Shown: positions 18,739 to 27,817 of the stretch, in pieces | Layout: every line of letters starts with the position of its first letter | How positions within the stretch are numbered: position 1 is the first letter of the stretch | Origin: MFD04580-c1 sp963702995 | Lineage (GTDB): Bacteria > Planctomycetota > Phycisphaerae > Tepidisphaerales > Tepidisphaeraceae | Direction: 5' to 3' | Length of the DNA stretch: 64,000 nt | NCBI GenBank assembly: GCA_963702995.1 | Contig: OY969783.1 | Location: 6,200,001 to 6,264,000 of the forward strand | The notes under the pieces: model-generated | What the model was told of the DNA's origin: nothing | What the model saw: the letters and a program-made list of their open reading frames with translations, nothing else | Databases searched by the model: none | Position numbers and translations under genes: made by a program

Positions 18739-19493
18739 TGGATCGGTCGTCAGGCCCGCCGCCGACGGCGCGCGCCTGCGGCGGCCGCCCGGATCGGGCC
18801 GGCCGCGAAGGGCGCGTGCCGGTTCGACACGCGGCGCGATTCGGCGCGCCGGCCCGAATCGCCACGCCCCGGCATGGTCTGATCAGTCTTCAAAGAGCCT
18901 TCTCCAAGCGATGCCGAGTCAAGGGTGTCCGATCGCATCAACGGGTAACGGACAGCGGTGTAATCAAGGCGTCATGGCGGGGTGCGCCCGCGGATCAGGG
19001 TGACCGGCGCTGTTGCCGGCTAAGTCAAATGCCCGCCGGTGAGGGCACCGGCGGCACGCCGGATGGTCCCGCTTCGCACGGGCGACATTGCCAGTACCTG
19101 GCGACCTTGCCTTTGGCGGTGCGATATCGCGAGACTGAAGCGACGATCGTTCGTGAACGTTCTTCGCCGCACGTGTCAGCCGCGCCCGTCAGCCCGCCAC
19201 AATCTAAACGACTCACTTCAGTGCGAGTTCGGTCCAGTGAATCGATTCCGAGCCAAGCCCTGAATGACTCTACCACGGAACTGCGACCAAACTCACATCT
19301 TTGCAGCCTTTGCGTCCGAATCGTCCGATAAAGCGCGCGTTTTTCTCGATGGACCGCCGGCGTCGATTCAGGTGGGAAGCTGCGGCGATTCCGCGGTTCT
19401 GGCGTTCCATGACGGCTTCGAAAGAACAGGTGATCGACACCTGGAGCGGGCGGTCATCGTCCTGAGCCTCCAACGCGATACAATCCCGCCCCG
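18739..19493. other. Gene-poor 755-bp stretch upstream of lpxI
   Basis: I find no convincing gene. It contains a partial family A repeat (right arm at 19031-19057). A CGATACAATC string near 19475, just before the lpxI start, could be part of a promoter, but no matching -35 box is clear. Confidence 0.4.
19001..19057. repeat. Dispersed palindromic repeat, family A, copy 4 (degenerate left arm)
   Basis: The right arm GCCGGTGAGGGCACCGGCGG (19034-19053) is intact, but the left arm is decayed to TGACCGGCGCTGTTGCCGGC. The upstream string CGCGGATCA is shared with copy 2. Confidence 0.7.
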
Positions 19494-20371
19494 ATGAGCC
19501 CCCTCTCAGAGCTTCAACCACCGCTTGGGCTGATCGCAGGGGAGGGCGTCTTTCCCATTCTGGTTGCCCGAGGGGCGCGGGCGGCGGGGCGACGGGTGGT
19601 TTGCGCGGCCTTCGCCGGCCATGCCTGGCCGGAGCTGCGCGAGGAATGCGACGCGTTTTCATGGGTCGGCGTGGTACGGCTGGGAGCGTGGGTCAAAGTG
19701 CTTCACGCGGCCGGATGTACCGAGGCGATCATGGTCGGCCGCGTTGCCAAGAGCCATCTCTACGACCGGTGGCGGTACTTCCGGTATATTCCCGACCTTC
19801 GAACGGCCCGCATCTTCTGGGCACGGGTCTGGCGCGGTGACATGCGGGCCGAGCGCTCCTGGGCGCGGTGATCGATGAACTGGCCGGTGAGGGCATCACC
19901 TTGATCGAATCGACTCTCTACTGCCCCGACCAGCTCGCGACGTCAGGCGTCATGACCCGCCGTCGCCCCACCGAATCACAGTGGGCCGACATTCGTTCCG
20001 GCTACGAAGTCGCCCAGGCGCTGCGCCAGTTTGACATCGGCCAGTCGATCGCTGTCCTGAATCGAGACGTGATCGCCGTCGAGGCGCTTGAGGGGACCAA
20101 CGCCATGATCGAACGCGCCGGGAAGCTCTGCCGACTGGGCCACTGGACGCTGATCAAAGTCTCCAACGCTCGGCGGGATATGCGTGTCGATGTGCCGACG
20201 ATCGGTACGACAACGATTGAGAAGCTGGCGGCCGCCCGTGGCGCCTGCCTGGCGCTGGAGCCTGGAAAGACCGTGATGCTCGAAAAGCCGAAGGTCCTCG
20301 AACTGGCGGACCGTTACAAGATCGCCATCGTCGGGTATGACGGGTCCGTCACCGACTCCGCCGCCGGCTGA
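19494..20371 (+). CDS. lpxI: UDP-2,3-diacylglucosamine diphosphatase LpxI (one frame break)
   Basis: About 292 aa once one missing base near 19853-19860 is restored, giving the family string RLLGAVIDELAGEGI across the break. LpxI (DUF1009) hydrolyses UDP-2,3-diacylglucosamine to 2,3-diacylglucosamine 1-phosphate in lipid A synthesis in many bacteria lacking LpxH. Visible family features are PLGLIAGEGVFPILVARGARAAGR, EAIMVGRVAKSHLYD, GYEVAQALRQFDIGQSIAV, VIAVEALEGTNAMIERAG, VSNARRDMRVDVPTIGTTTIE and VMLEKPKVLELADR. Its presence implies that this organism makes lipid A. The ATG sits right after a TACAAT-like string, so the leader is short. moaD follows after 21 bp. Confidence 0.9.
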
Positions 20372-20392
20372 AACGCGCGCCTTTCAACCCCC

Positions 20393-20659
20393 ATGAGCGA
20401 AGCCATTCAGATCGACGTGCGGTTCTTTGCGATCCTTCGGGAAAGCGCTGGCACGTCGCAGGCGTCGCTCCTGCTGCCCGCCGGCGCGACCGTCGCCGAC
20501 GCGGCCGACGCGATCGGCAAGCGGTTCCCCGGGGCGGCCGCCTACCTTTCCCGCCTGGCGTATGCCGTCAATCGTGCCTACGTCCCTACGTCCACGCCGC
20601 TTAACAATGGCGACGAACTGGCCCTGATCCCGCCGGTCAGCGGAGGGATCGACGGATGA
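20393..20659 (+). CDS. moaD: Molybdopterin synthase sulfur carrier subunit MoaD
   Basis: The 88-aa ubiquitin-like protein has VRFFAILRESAGTSQASLLLPAGATVADA at its start and VNRAYVPTSTPLNNGDELALIPPVSGG at its end, the standard MoaD fold. MoaD normally ends in Gly-Gly, which is thiocarboxylated and donates sulfur to precursor Z. Here the Gly-Gly is followed by Ile-Asp-Gly before the stop codon. Given the many indels nearby this could be a sequencing error, or the tail may be processed. It lies between lpxI and moaE on the same strand. Confidence 0.88.
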   Translation: MSEAIQIDVRFFAILRESAGTSQASLLLPAGATVADAADAIGKRFPGAAAYLSRLAYAVNRAYVPTSTPLNNGDELALIPPVSGGIDG

Positions 20660-20715
20660 CGGATGAGGGCAAAGGATGAAGGATGAAGTAAAAGGATGAA
20701 GTCGAAGGATGAAGT
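20655..20715. repeat. GAAGGATGAA cluster between moaD and moaE
   Basis: Four or five tandem-like copies of (A)AAGGATGAAG occur at 20658-20712. The same string recurs at 2670-2895 and 50238-50268, always outside genes. No ORF is present. Confidence 0.65.
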
Positions 20716-20765
20716 GAGCCGGAAGTGGGAAACCCTTTTGCCGCCATCATGTTGGCTGAACAATC

Positions 20766-21220
20766 ATGAACGACTGGATTGAACTTTCCGATGGCCCGCT
20801 GGACGTTGGGGCGGCCGTCGTGTTTGTGAACGACCCCTCGGCGGGAGGGATCAACCTCTTCGTCGGGACAACGCGGGCCGATGCCAACACGTCGGGGAGC
20901 CCCCTGGTCGCCCTCGACTACGAGTCGTACGGCGAGATGGCCCTGGAGCAGATGCGCTCGCTGGCGGCGCGCGCGGTGAGCGCTGGCCCATCTTGAAGTC
21001 GTGCCTTCTGCACCGGACGGGTGTCGTGGCGGTGGGAGAGCCCTCGGTGGTCATTGCCGTCTCGACGCCGCATCGGGGCGAGGCGTTCGCGGCCTGCCAA
21101 TGGTTGATCGACACCCTGAAAGTCGAAGTGACCCTCTGGAAGCGCGAAGTCTGGTCGGACGGCACAGGGACATGGTCGGGCCCGTCGGCCGCTTCACACG
21201 CCCCGGGGAAGGCGACGTAG
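20766..21220 (+). CDS. moaE: Molybdopterin synthase catalytic subunit MoaE (one frame break)
   Basis: About 151 aa after restoring one missing base near 20966-20975, matching the usual ~150 aa. The N-terminal half gives IELSDGPLDVGAAVVFVNDPSAGGINLFVGTTRADA and LDYESYGEMALEQM; the second half gives LLHRTGVVAVGEPSVVIAVSTPHRGEAF, ACQWLIDTLK and VTLWKREVW. The lysines in LK...LWKREVW correspond to the active-site lysines of MoaE. It combines with MoaD to convert precursor Z to molybdopterin. moaD is 106 bp upstream, separated by a GAAGGATGAA cluster. Confidence 0.9.
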
Positions 21221-21251
21221 GGCCCTCGCGGGAGGGGGCTTCGCCCGCCCA

Positions 21252-22022
21252 TCACGCCCTACGTTGCCACAGCGCCCGCAGCTCGTCACGATACGCCCAG
21301 GCGGCTGCAATCACGCTCACGATTAGCACGGCCACCGCGACGCGACGGATGAGCCGCCTAAGGCGCATCGGCCGCACCACCCGGAGGACCTCGCGCCGAA
21401 CGGCGGGGGGGATGAGTTCTGGCGCTGGCGTCAGCGCCAGATAGGCCCGGGAAAGTTGGGGCTCGTATCGGTCGCCGTCGTTCCCAGCGATCGCCATCAG
21501 TGCCGCAGTTGCCGCGGCGAGATGATTTTCAGCGGCAGCCGTCGAGCAGTCCATCGCCACGCCCAGCCATCGAGGGTTCAGCCGCTCCCCGTGGTTCAGC
21601 AGATAGGCCTCGCGCTGCTGCGTCGGAAGGTTTCGCAGCGCGCGGACAAACGCGGCGTACCCCGAGCCCCCTTCCAGCCCGAGAATCGTGACCAGCGGGT
21701 CTGCGGCGGCGGGCGCGTCCGGCGCCTTCGCGGCCTGGCGCGTGGCGAGCAGAGTGTGGTGATAGAACCAGTTCTCGGGGCTCAAGCCCCGGCGCCAGCG
21801 GGGGAGGACCTTGAGGCATCGGGTAAGGACCGTCCGGGCCACCCGATCCCCTTCGGCCGCGTCGCCCGACAGGGCGACCGCCATGCGGTACACCGAGGGG
21901 AACGCAGCGGTCAAAACGGCCTGACAAGCGTCGAGGTCATAGGCACGGGCGCGATCGATGGTAGCGTCGTCTAGCACGGCTGAGTTGCCGGCGGCGGCCG
22001 GATGGACAAAAGCGGCCGCCAA
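21252..22022 (-). CDS. Sigma-70-like (ECF-type) protein with a C-terminal membrane anchor
   Basis: The protein has 256 aa from a TTG start (GTG at 21977 is an alternative). Residues ~20-100 resemble ECF sigma region 2 (DACQAVLTAAFPSVYRMAVALSGDAAEGDRVARTVL, CLKVLPRWRRG, ENWFYHHTLLATR). Residues ~120-180 resemble region 4 (FVRALRNLPTQQREAYLLNHGERL, WLGVAMDCSTAAAENHLAAATAAL). This is followed by RLRRLIRRVAVAVLIVSVIAAAWAYR, a basic juxtamembrane stretch and one transmembrane helix near the end. The match to sigma factors is by pattern only and the helix-turn-helix is divergent. A membrane-tethered sigma-like regulator released by proteolysis is inference. It is convergent with moaE and downstream of clpC. 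Confidence 0.6.
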   Translation of the reverse strand: MAAAFVHPAAAGNSAVLDDATIDRARAYDLDACQAVLTAAFPSVYRMAVALSGDAAEGDRVARTVLTRCLKVLPRWRRGLSPENWFYHHTLLATRQAAKAPDAPAAADPLVTILGLEGGSGYAAFVRALRNLPTQQREAYLLNHGERLNPRWLGVAMDCSTAAAENHLAAATAALMAIAGNDGDRYEPQLSRAYLALTPAPELIPPAVRREVLRVVRPMRLRRLIRRVAVAVLIVSVIAAAWAYRDELRALWQRRA

Positions 22023-22109
22023 AACACCGAATGCTGAAGCCGAGGCGAGTTTAGGGTTCGCTCCCGGCGTTCAGCATTCGGCATCAGTGCCGCAGGCAGT
22101 CCCCGACGA

Positions 22110-24647
22110 TCAGGTCGCGTCGCTGGACGCCTTAGCGAGCTGCTTGGCGGCCTCGTCGCCCGCTGCGGTGCTGCTCGACTCGAAGTAGAGGTGCTTGGTC
22201 TTGTCGTCTTCGGTCTTCACGGTGATTCGGATCAAGTCCTTGCCCTTGAACGCGCCGCGGAGGATGTCCTCGGCGAGCGGGTCCTCGACGAACTGTTCGA
22301 TCGCCCGACGCAGCGGACGAGCGCCAAAGTCGGCGTTCGTCCCCTTGTCGATCAAGAACTCCTTGGCTTCGCCGGAGATCTCGATCTTCAGGCCGTGCTC
22401 GGTGATCCGCTTCGTGATCTTCTTCAGCTCCAGCTCCACGATCGATTCGAGGTTGAAGCGGCTCAAGGGCCGGAAGACGATCACGTCGTCAAGGCGGCCG
22501 ATGAACTCGGGGCGCATGTCGCGCTCGAGCTCCTTCATGACCGTGTCCTTGATCTGCTGATAGTTCCGCTCCTCGGCCCCGGCGCCGGTGCGCGGGCGGC
22601 CCATGTTGGAGAGGACCATCGACGGGCCGCCACCTTTGATCAGTTCCGAGCCGATGTTGCTCGTCATGATCATGATGACGTTCCGGAAATCGACCCTGCG
22701 GCCGAACGAGTCTGTTAGGTGCCCCTCTTCCATGATCTGGAGGAGCATGTTGAACACGTCCGGGTGGGCCTTTTCGATTTCGTCGAGCAGGACCACGCTG
22801 TACGGCCGCCGGCGGATTCGTTCGGTGAGCTGGCCGCCTTCCTCATAGCCGACATAGCCGGGCGGGGCGCCGATCAGGCGGCTGACGTTGTGCTTCTCCA
22901 TGTACTCGGACATATCGATCTGCACGAGCGCCTCGTCATCGCCGAACATGAACTCGGCGAGCGCCTTGGAGAGCAGCGTCTTACCGACGCCCGTAGGCCC
23001 CAGGAACAGAAACGAGCCCATCGGGCGGTTCGGGTCCTTCAGGCCGCTCCGAGCGCGGCGGATCGTCTTGGAGATCGCCCTGATCGCCTCGTCCTGGCTG
23101 ACCACGCGGCGGTGGAGCTCATTCTCCAGCTCGAGCAGCCGCTGGGCTTCTTCCTTCTCCAGCCGGGTCAGGGGGACACCGGTCATCTTGGAGACGACTT
23201 CGGCGATGACTTCTTCGTCAACCACGCCGTCGATTTCCTTGGCGCGCTCCTTCCACTGCCGCTGCATGTCCTCTTTCTTGGCACGCAGCAGCTCGGCCTG
23301 GTCGCGAAGTCGGGCGGCCTCTTCGTACTCGGCGTTCTTGACGGCCTCGTCCTTCTGGATGGACAGACGCTCGATCTGCTCTTCCAGGTCGGCGAGGTTC
23401 GGCGGCTTGGTCATGCTGCGGAGACGGATGCGGGCGCCGGCCTCATCCAGGACATCGATCGCCTTGTCCGGCAGGCAGCGGCCGGTGATGTAGCGGTCGG
23501 ACATCTCGACGGCCGCGAGCAGCGCCTCGTCCTTGATCTGGACGCGGTGGTGCGCCTCATACCTGTCGCGAAGCCCCTTCAGGATCTCGACGGCGTCCGC
23601 CTTGCTCGGCGGGTCAACCGTGATCGGCTGGAAGCGGCGGGCCAGGGCGGCGTCCTTCTCGATGTACTTGCGGTACTCATCGAAGGTGGTCGCGCCAATG
23701 CACTGGATCTCGCCGCGGCTCAGGGCCGGCTTAAGGACGTTGCTGGCGTCAATCGCCCCTTCGGCGCCGCCCGCGCCGACGAGGGTGTGCAGCTCGTCGA
23801 TGAAGAGGATGACGTTCTTGGCGCGTCGAACCTCGTTCATCACGGCCTTGATGCGTTCCTCAAACTGGCCGCGGTATTTCGTGCCGGCCACCATCATCGC
23901 CAGGTCGAGCACGACGATGCGGCGGTCGTGCAGGATCTCGGGGACGGCCGAGCTGATGACCATCTGGGCCAGCCCCTCCACGATCGCCGTCTTGCCGACG
24001 CCCGCCTCGCCCAGGAGGACGGGGTTGTTCTTCTGGCGGCGGCAGAGGATCTGGATGACGCGTTCGATTTCGTTCTTGCGGCCGATGACCGGGTCAAGCT
24101 GCCCTTCGCGGGCAAGCTCGGTCAGGTCGCGACCAAAGCTGTCGAGGGCCGGAGTCTTGCTCTTGCCCTTTTGGCCTTGTTTTTCCGGTGCTGGTTCTTC
24201 AGTTTCCACGCCTGCTCCCAGAAGGTTGAGTACTTCCTCCCTCACCTCTTCAAGCTTGAGCGACAAGTTCATCAGCACCTGGGCCGCCACGCCGTCGTGC
24301 TCGCGCAGCAGGCCCAGCAGAAGGTGTTCGGTGCCGACGTAATTATGATTGAGGTTGCGCGCCTCTTCGATCGCGTATTCGATGACCTTCTTGGCGCGGG
24401 GGGTCTGGGGCAGTTTCCCCATCGTGACCATGTCCGGCCCGCTCTTGACGAGCTTCTCGACTTCGATCCGTACCTTGCGCAGGTCAACGTCGAGGTTCTT
24501 CAGCACGTTGGCGCCGACGCCGGAGCCTTCCTTGACCAGGCCAAGGAGGATGTGCTCGGTGCCGATGTATTCGTGGTTGAAGCGCTGCGCTTCCTGATTG
24601 GCAAGGGCCATCACCTTGCGAGCACGATCTGTGAACCGTTCAAACAT
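22110..24647 (-). CDS. clpC: ATP-dependent Clp protease ATP-binding subunit ClpC
   Basis: The start is placed at ATG 24647, six bases after ACAGGAG, giving 845 aa, normal for ClpC. Two N-terminal Clp repeats (MFERFTDRARKVMALANQEA, FNHEYIGTEHILLGLVKEG, LNHNYVGTEHLLLGLLREH) are followed by AAA-1 with Walker A GEAGVGKT and Walker B VILFIDELHTLVGAG. A UVR-type middle domain (YEEAARLRDQAELLRAKKED) and AAA-2 with Walker A GPTGVGKT and VVLLDEIEKAHPDVF complete it. ClpC unfolds substrates for ClpP and usually needs a UVR-containing adaptor such as MecA. No clpP or ctsR is nearby. The frame is intact over 2.5 kb. Confidence 0.97.
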   Translation of the reverse strand: MFERFTDRARKVMALANQEAQRFNHEYIGTEHILLGLVKEGSGVGANVLKNLDVDLRKVRIEVEKLVKSGPDMVTMGKLPQTPRAKKVIEYAIEEARNLNHNYVGTEHLLLGLLREHDGVAAQVLMNLSLKLEEVREEVLNLLGAGVETEEPAPEKQGQKGKSKTPALDSFGRDLTELAREGQLDPVIGRKNEIERVIQILCRRQKNNPVLLGEAGVGKTAIVEGLAQMVISSAVPEILHDRRIVVLDLAMMVAGTKYRGQFEERIKAVMNEVRRAKNVILFIDELHTLVGAGGAEGAIDASNVLKPALSRGEIQCIGATTFDEYRKYIEKDAALARRFQPITVDPPSKADAVEILKGLRDRYEAHHRVQIKDEALLAAVEMSDRYITGRCLPDKAIDVLDEAGARIRLRSMTKPPNLADLEEQIERLSIQKDEAVKNAEYEEAARLRDQAELLRAKKEDMQRQWKERAKEIDGVVDEEVIAEVVSKMTGVPLTRLEKEEAQRLLELENELHRRVVSQDEAIRAISKTIRRARSGLKDPNRPMGSFLFLGPTGVGKTLLSKALAEFMFGDDEALVQIDMSEYMEKHNVSRLIGAPPGYVGYEEGGQLTERIRRRPYSVVLLDEIEKAHPDVFNMLLQIMEEGHLTDSFGRRVDFRNVIMIMTSNIGSELIKGGGPSMVLSNMGRPRTGAGAEERNYQQIKDTVMKELERDMRPEFIGRLDDVIVFRPLSRFNLESIVELELKKITKRITEHGLKIEISGEAKEFLIDKGTNADFGARPLRRAIEQFVEDPLAEDILRGAFKGKDLIRITVKTEDDKTKHLYFESSSTAAGDEAAKQLAKASSDAT

Positions 24648-25242
24648 GTCCATCTCCTGTCGGCCGGCATTGCGAGCCTGGCCGGGATTGCGTCGCTTCT
24701 CGCCACCGATCCAATCGGCCCGGGGGTGAACGGCGGGCGCGCGCGGGCGATTCACGACCCTGCTAGAGTTCGCGTACCGCCGCGGGCCGTCGCCGACCCC
24801 TCGACGGGGCCGTCGCATCCAGAACTACGGACGCGCTGTTCAGGGGTTCATTCGATGACCGCGCTCACCACGACATGCACGGAACGACTTTTCGAATGTT
24901 CGAGCCCCAAACCCGGTCGATTCTAGGTTGCCGGCCGCGCGAATCAAGGAAGCCGCTGTCGCCAGCCCCGCCTGGCCGGCCGGAACCTATCGGGCCATAT
25001 CGGTTGTGCCAGTCGATCGGCGTGAAGATCCGATAATCGATCCATCGCCGGATGATGCGCCGCGCCGCGATTTGCCGAGGCGCGCGCTGTACGGTACGTT
25101 CCCCTCCGGCGCGCGGTGTCGGATCGATGCCGGGGGGGGTGCGAGCGGCGACCACGGGCGACCCGCCGCCTGCCATTTAGGCTCGGCCGCCGCTTCCGCC
25201 GCTCAACACGCTTTGATCACCACGGATTGAAAGGATCGGGAG
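24648..25242. other. Intergenic region between clpC and the DedA gene
   Basis: The 595 bp between two divergent genes hold no ORF with coding character and no obvious repeat. Promoters of both genes should lie here, but I could not single out good -35/-10 pairs. Confidence 0.4.
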
Positions 25243-25938
25243 ATGGGCTTTCTTCACTCGGCGCTGGACCTGTTCCTGCACCTCGACAAGCATCTGAATG
25301 ACTTCGCCAGCGCTCACCAGCAGGGGGTCTACGCGCTGCTCGTCGCGATCGTTTTCTGTGAGACGGGGTTGGTTGTGACGCCGTTCCTCCCGGGCGACTC
25401 GCTCCTGTTTGCCGTCGGCGCTCTCGCGGCCGCGGCGGGGTCGCCGTTGAGCCTGCCGCTCGTCATCCTCCTCCTCTGCCTGGCGGCCAACTGCGGCGAT
25501 GTGCTGAATTATACAATCGGCAAGCACCTGGGCCCGGCGGTCTTCAAGCGGGAAAAGTCGTTCCTGTTGAACCCAAGGCACCTCGCCGAGGCGCAGAAGT
25601 TCTATGACACCCACGGCCGCAAGACGATCATCATGGCCCGGTTCGTGCCGATCATCCGAACTTTCGCCCCGTTCGTGGCGGGCGTCGGCCGCATGCCATT
25701 CGGACGCTTCGCCCTTTTCAGCGTGAGCGGGGGCATTCTATGGGTCGTGTCGATCACGCTCGCCGGTTACTTTTTCGGGAACATCCCGATCATCCAGCGC
25801 AATTTTGAGCTGGTCGTGCTGGCGATCGTGGCGATCTCGCTCCTTCCGGCGGTGATCCACGCCCTTCAATCGCGGCGCGAACGGGCAGCTTTTGAAGTCG
25901 TCGCCCCAGCGCCCACCACTGACGCCGCGAACGCGTGA
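25243..25938 (+). CDS. DedA-family (SNARE-associated) membrane protein
   Basis: The 231-aa integral membrane protein has the DedA features: ALLVAIVFCETGLVVTPFLPGDSLLF, NCGDVLNYTIGKHLG, YDTHGRKTIIMARFVPIIRTFAPFVAGVGRM and FALFSVSGGILWVVSITLAGYFFG. The conserved Glu, the F-x3-R-x2-P-x2-R segment and the Gly-rich re-entrant helices are present. Family members act as scramblases or flippases for polyprenyl-phosphate and phospholipids and affect envelope integrity. The tail is Ala/Pro-rich and soluble. GAGATG precedes the ATG. It is convergent with argC, with a hairpin element between the two stops. Confidence 0.92.
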   Translation: MGFLHSALDLFLHLDKHLNDFASAHQQGVYALLVAIVFCETGLVVTPFLPGDSLLFAVGALAAAAGSPLSLPLVILLLCLAANCGDVLNYTIGKHLGPAVFKREKSFLLNPRHLAEAQKFYDTHGRKTIIMARFVPIIRTFAPFVAGVGRMPFGRFALFSVSGGILWVVSITLAGYFFGNIPIIQRNFELVVLAIVAISLLPAVIHALQSRRERAAFEVVAPAPTTDAANA

Positions 25939-25975
25939 ACGACAACCGGCGTACCCGGAGCCGAAACGCTTTTTC

Positions 25976-26093
25976 AAACGAGCCGCGCCCATTAGGAAGC
26001 GGGCCCGCCGCAGGCGGGCATCAACCGCCCATCTAAATAGAGCAGTCGCCGAGTAGGGCGACTGCCCGCTTCCTGACGGGCGCGGCTCGTTTG
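25976..26093. repeat. Palindromic repeat family B between dedA and argC
   Basis: Outer arms AACGAGCCGCGCCCATTAGG and GACGGGCGCGGCTCGTTT enclose two smaller hairpins (CCCGCCGCAGGCGGG and GCAGTCGCC/GGGCGACTGC). The right arm recurs at 35155-35180. It lies between the convergent stop codons, so it may also act as a bidirectional terminator. Confidence 0.8.
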
Positions 26094-26113
26094 CGTTCGT
26101 CGCGACGCGGACC

Positions 26114-27091
26114 TCACGGCCACATCGGCGTTCCGCCCAGACCGGCCTCCTGCGGCTGCCCGGTCATCAGGTTCGCATTCTGAACCGCCTGCCCGGCGGC
26201 CCCCTTGCCCAGATTGTCGATCGCGCCCAGAGCGATCACGATGCCGCGGTCGGGGTCGGCGGCGTAGGAGACGAAGACGAGGTTGGAGCCCGTCGCCCAC
26301 TTAGTGTGAGGCGGCTTATCCGTCACCCGCACGAAAGGTCGATCGGCGTAGTACGTCCGGGCCGCCTCCAGGCAGGCGGCCGTCGTCAGCTTCCCGCGCG
26401 TTCGGGCGTAACAGGTCGAGAGGATCCCGCGCGTCATCGGGATCAGGTGGGGGGTGAAGGTCAGATCGACCTCGCCGCCGCCGATCCGGGAGAGTGCTTT
26501 CACCATCTCGGGCAGATGGGCGTGCTTCAGCAGGCCGTAAGCGGCGACGTCCTCGTTGACTTCGGCGTACCCGAACCCACCTCCGCCGCCGCCGCGGCCG
26601 GCACCGCTCACGCCGCTCTTCGCGTCCGCGATCACCCCTTTCAGCTCCACGAGGCCGCCGGCCACCAGCGGCGCCAGCGCGGCCAGCGTCGCCGAAGGGT
26701 AGCAGCCGGGGTTAGCCACCCGGGTCGCCTTACGGATTTCATCCGGCCAGACGTCCGCCAGGCCGTACGTCCATCCCTCGACAAAGCGATGATCGCCGCC
26801 GATATCGACGATCTTCACCCGTTCCGGCACCCGCGCCAGCCCATCGCGCGACTCGCCGGTCGGGAGGGAGGCGAACAGGACATCGACGTCCGCCAGCGCC
26901 TCCGGGCCCCATTTCTGGATCAGGAGGTCTCCCAGCTTGCCGATGCCCGGGAACTTTTCGACCAGCTTCGATCCCGCGCTGCTCTCGCCGGCCACGTAGG
27001 TCACTTCAAAACCGGGGTGACTGGCGCACAGACGCAGCGCCTCGCCCCCGCCGTACCCGCTCACGCCGACGATGCCGACTCGAATGCTCAT
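26114..27091 (-). CDS. argC: N-acetyl-gamma-glutamyl-phosphate reductase ArgC
   Basis: The 325-aa enzyme reduces N-acetylglutamyl phosphate to the semialdehyde with NADPH in arginine synthesis. The N-terminal Rossmann motif VGIVGVSGYGGGEALRLCASHP, the catalytic cysteine in VANPGCYPSATLAALAPL, the GVIADAKSGVSGAGRGG substrate loop and PHLIPMTRGILSTCYA are all present. The C-terminus has GSNLVFVSYAADPDRGIVIALGAIDNLGKGAAGQAVQN. The frame is intact and full length. No other arg gene is next to it; a MOSC protein gene lies 48 bp upstream on the same strand. Confidence 0.96.
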   Translation of the reverse strand: MSIRVGIVGVSGYGGGEALRLCASHPGFEVTYVAGESSAGSKLVEKFPGIGKLGDLLIQKWGPEALADVDVLFASLPTGESRDGLARVPERVKIVDIGGDHRFVEGWTYGLADVWPDEIRKATRVANPGCYPSATLAALAPLVAGGLVELKGVIADAKSGVSGAGRGGGGGGFGYAEVNEDVAAYGLLKHAHLPEMVKALSRIGGGEVDLTFTPHLIPMTRGILSTCYARTRGKLTTAACLEAARTYYADRPFVRVTDKPPHTKWATGSNLVFVSYAADPDRGIVIALGAIDNLGKGAAGQAVQNANLMTGQPQEAGLGGTPMWP

Positions 27092-27139
27092 GGATAGAAC
27101 CTATTGAAGTTGACGAGCGGGGAAACGAACGGCGGCAGA

Positions 27140-27817
27140 TCACGCCGTCAGCGTTGAGAGACGCTTTTCCATCTGATGCCGCCAATCGGCCGACAGGGCT
27201 GGAAGCGCGGCCAACTCCGACGTCGCGTCGCGGTCGGTCTGGCCGTGGTACATCACGTGGTTGGCCCGGGCGATCGTCCAGGTCGGGTGAGGTCGGTCCA
27301 GCCGCTTCACCTTCATGCCCGCTTCGACGACGCCCTCGACAAGCACACGGAAGTACCAGCCGCCCCGATTGTGCCTGATGACCAGCGACGGCAGCTCTTT
27401 GTTCCGCCATCGCCGGGCGAGTTTCCAGCACGGCTGGCGCGGCTGAGAAACTTCGACGGTGATCGGCCCGATTGAGTACCGATCCCCCAGGCAGACGCTC
27501 GACTCGTCAAGGCCGGAGAGGGTGAAGTTCTCGCCGAAGGCGCCGTGCGGGGCGTCCGAGACGCCAAGTTCCGCCCGCCAGCGGGGGTAATGCTCGGCGC
27601 AGTAGGCGAGGATCGGCCGGTCGGTCCCCCCGTGAACGGAATGATCCGCCTGCCCGTCGCCGTCCACCGTCAGATGACCGACAAAGACAGGCTTGTTGAC
27701 CGGGGCCTTGTAGAACGCGGAGGTCCAGGTCGGCCGGCCGGAGGCGGCCGCGTCGTCGTCGGTCATCGTCTGGGGCAGCCCGACTTGGATTGAGAGCAGC
27801 ACAGGGTCGTCAGTCAC
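27140..27817 (-). CDS. MOSC-domain protein (YiiM-like)
   Basis: I place the start at GTG 27817, which has GGAG nine bases upstream; this gives 225 aa. MOSC features are clear: VGHLTVDGDGQADHSVHGGTDRPILAYCAEHYPRW, GAFGENFTLSGLDESSVCLGDRYSIG, VEVSQPRQPCWKLARRW and GGWYFRVLVEGVVEAGM. The conserved cysteine of the MOSC core (QPCWK) is present. MOSC proteins bind Moco or carry sulfide, and YiiM-like members reduce N-hydroxylated substrates. It adds to the molybdenum-related genes in the window. It lies upstream of argC, possibly in one transcript, but there is no functional link I can name. Confidence 0.87.
   Translation of the reverse strand: MTDDPVLLSIQVGLPQTMTDDDAAASGRPTWTSAFYKAPVNKPVFVGHLTVDGDGQADHSVHGGTDRPILAYCAEHYPRWRAELGVSDAPHGAFGENFTLSGLDESSVCLGDRYSIGPITVEVSQPRQPCWKLARRWRNKELPSLVIRHNRGGWYFRVLVEGVVEAGMKVKRLDRPHPTWTIARANHVMYHGQTDRDATSELAALPALSADWRHQMEKRLSTLTA

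Noticed and set aside
22719..24926. Long plus-strand open frame (735 codons) opposite clpC
   Set aside because: It is the antisense shadow of the highly conserved clpC frame in GC-rich DNA; its translation matches no family and has no ribosome-binding site.
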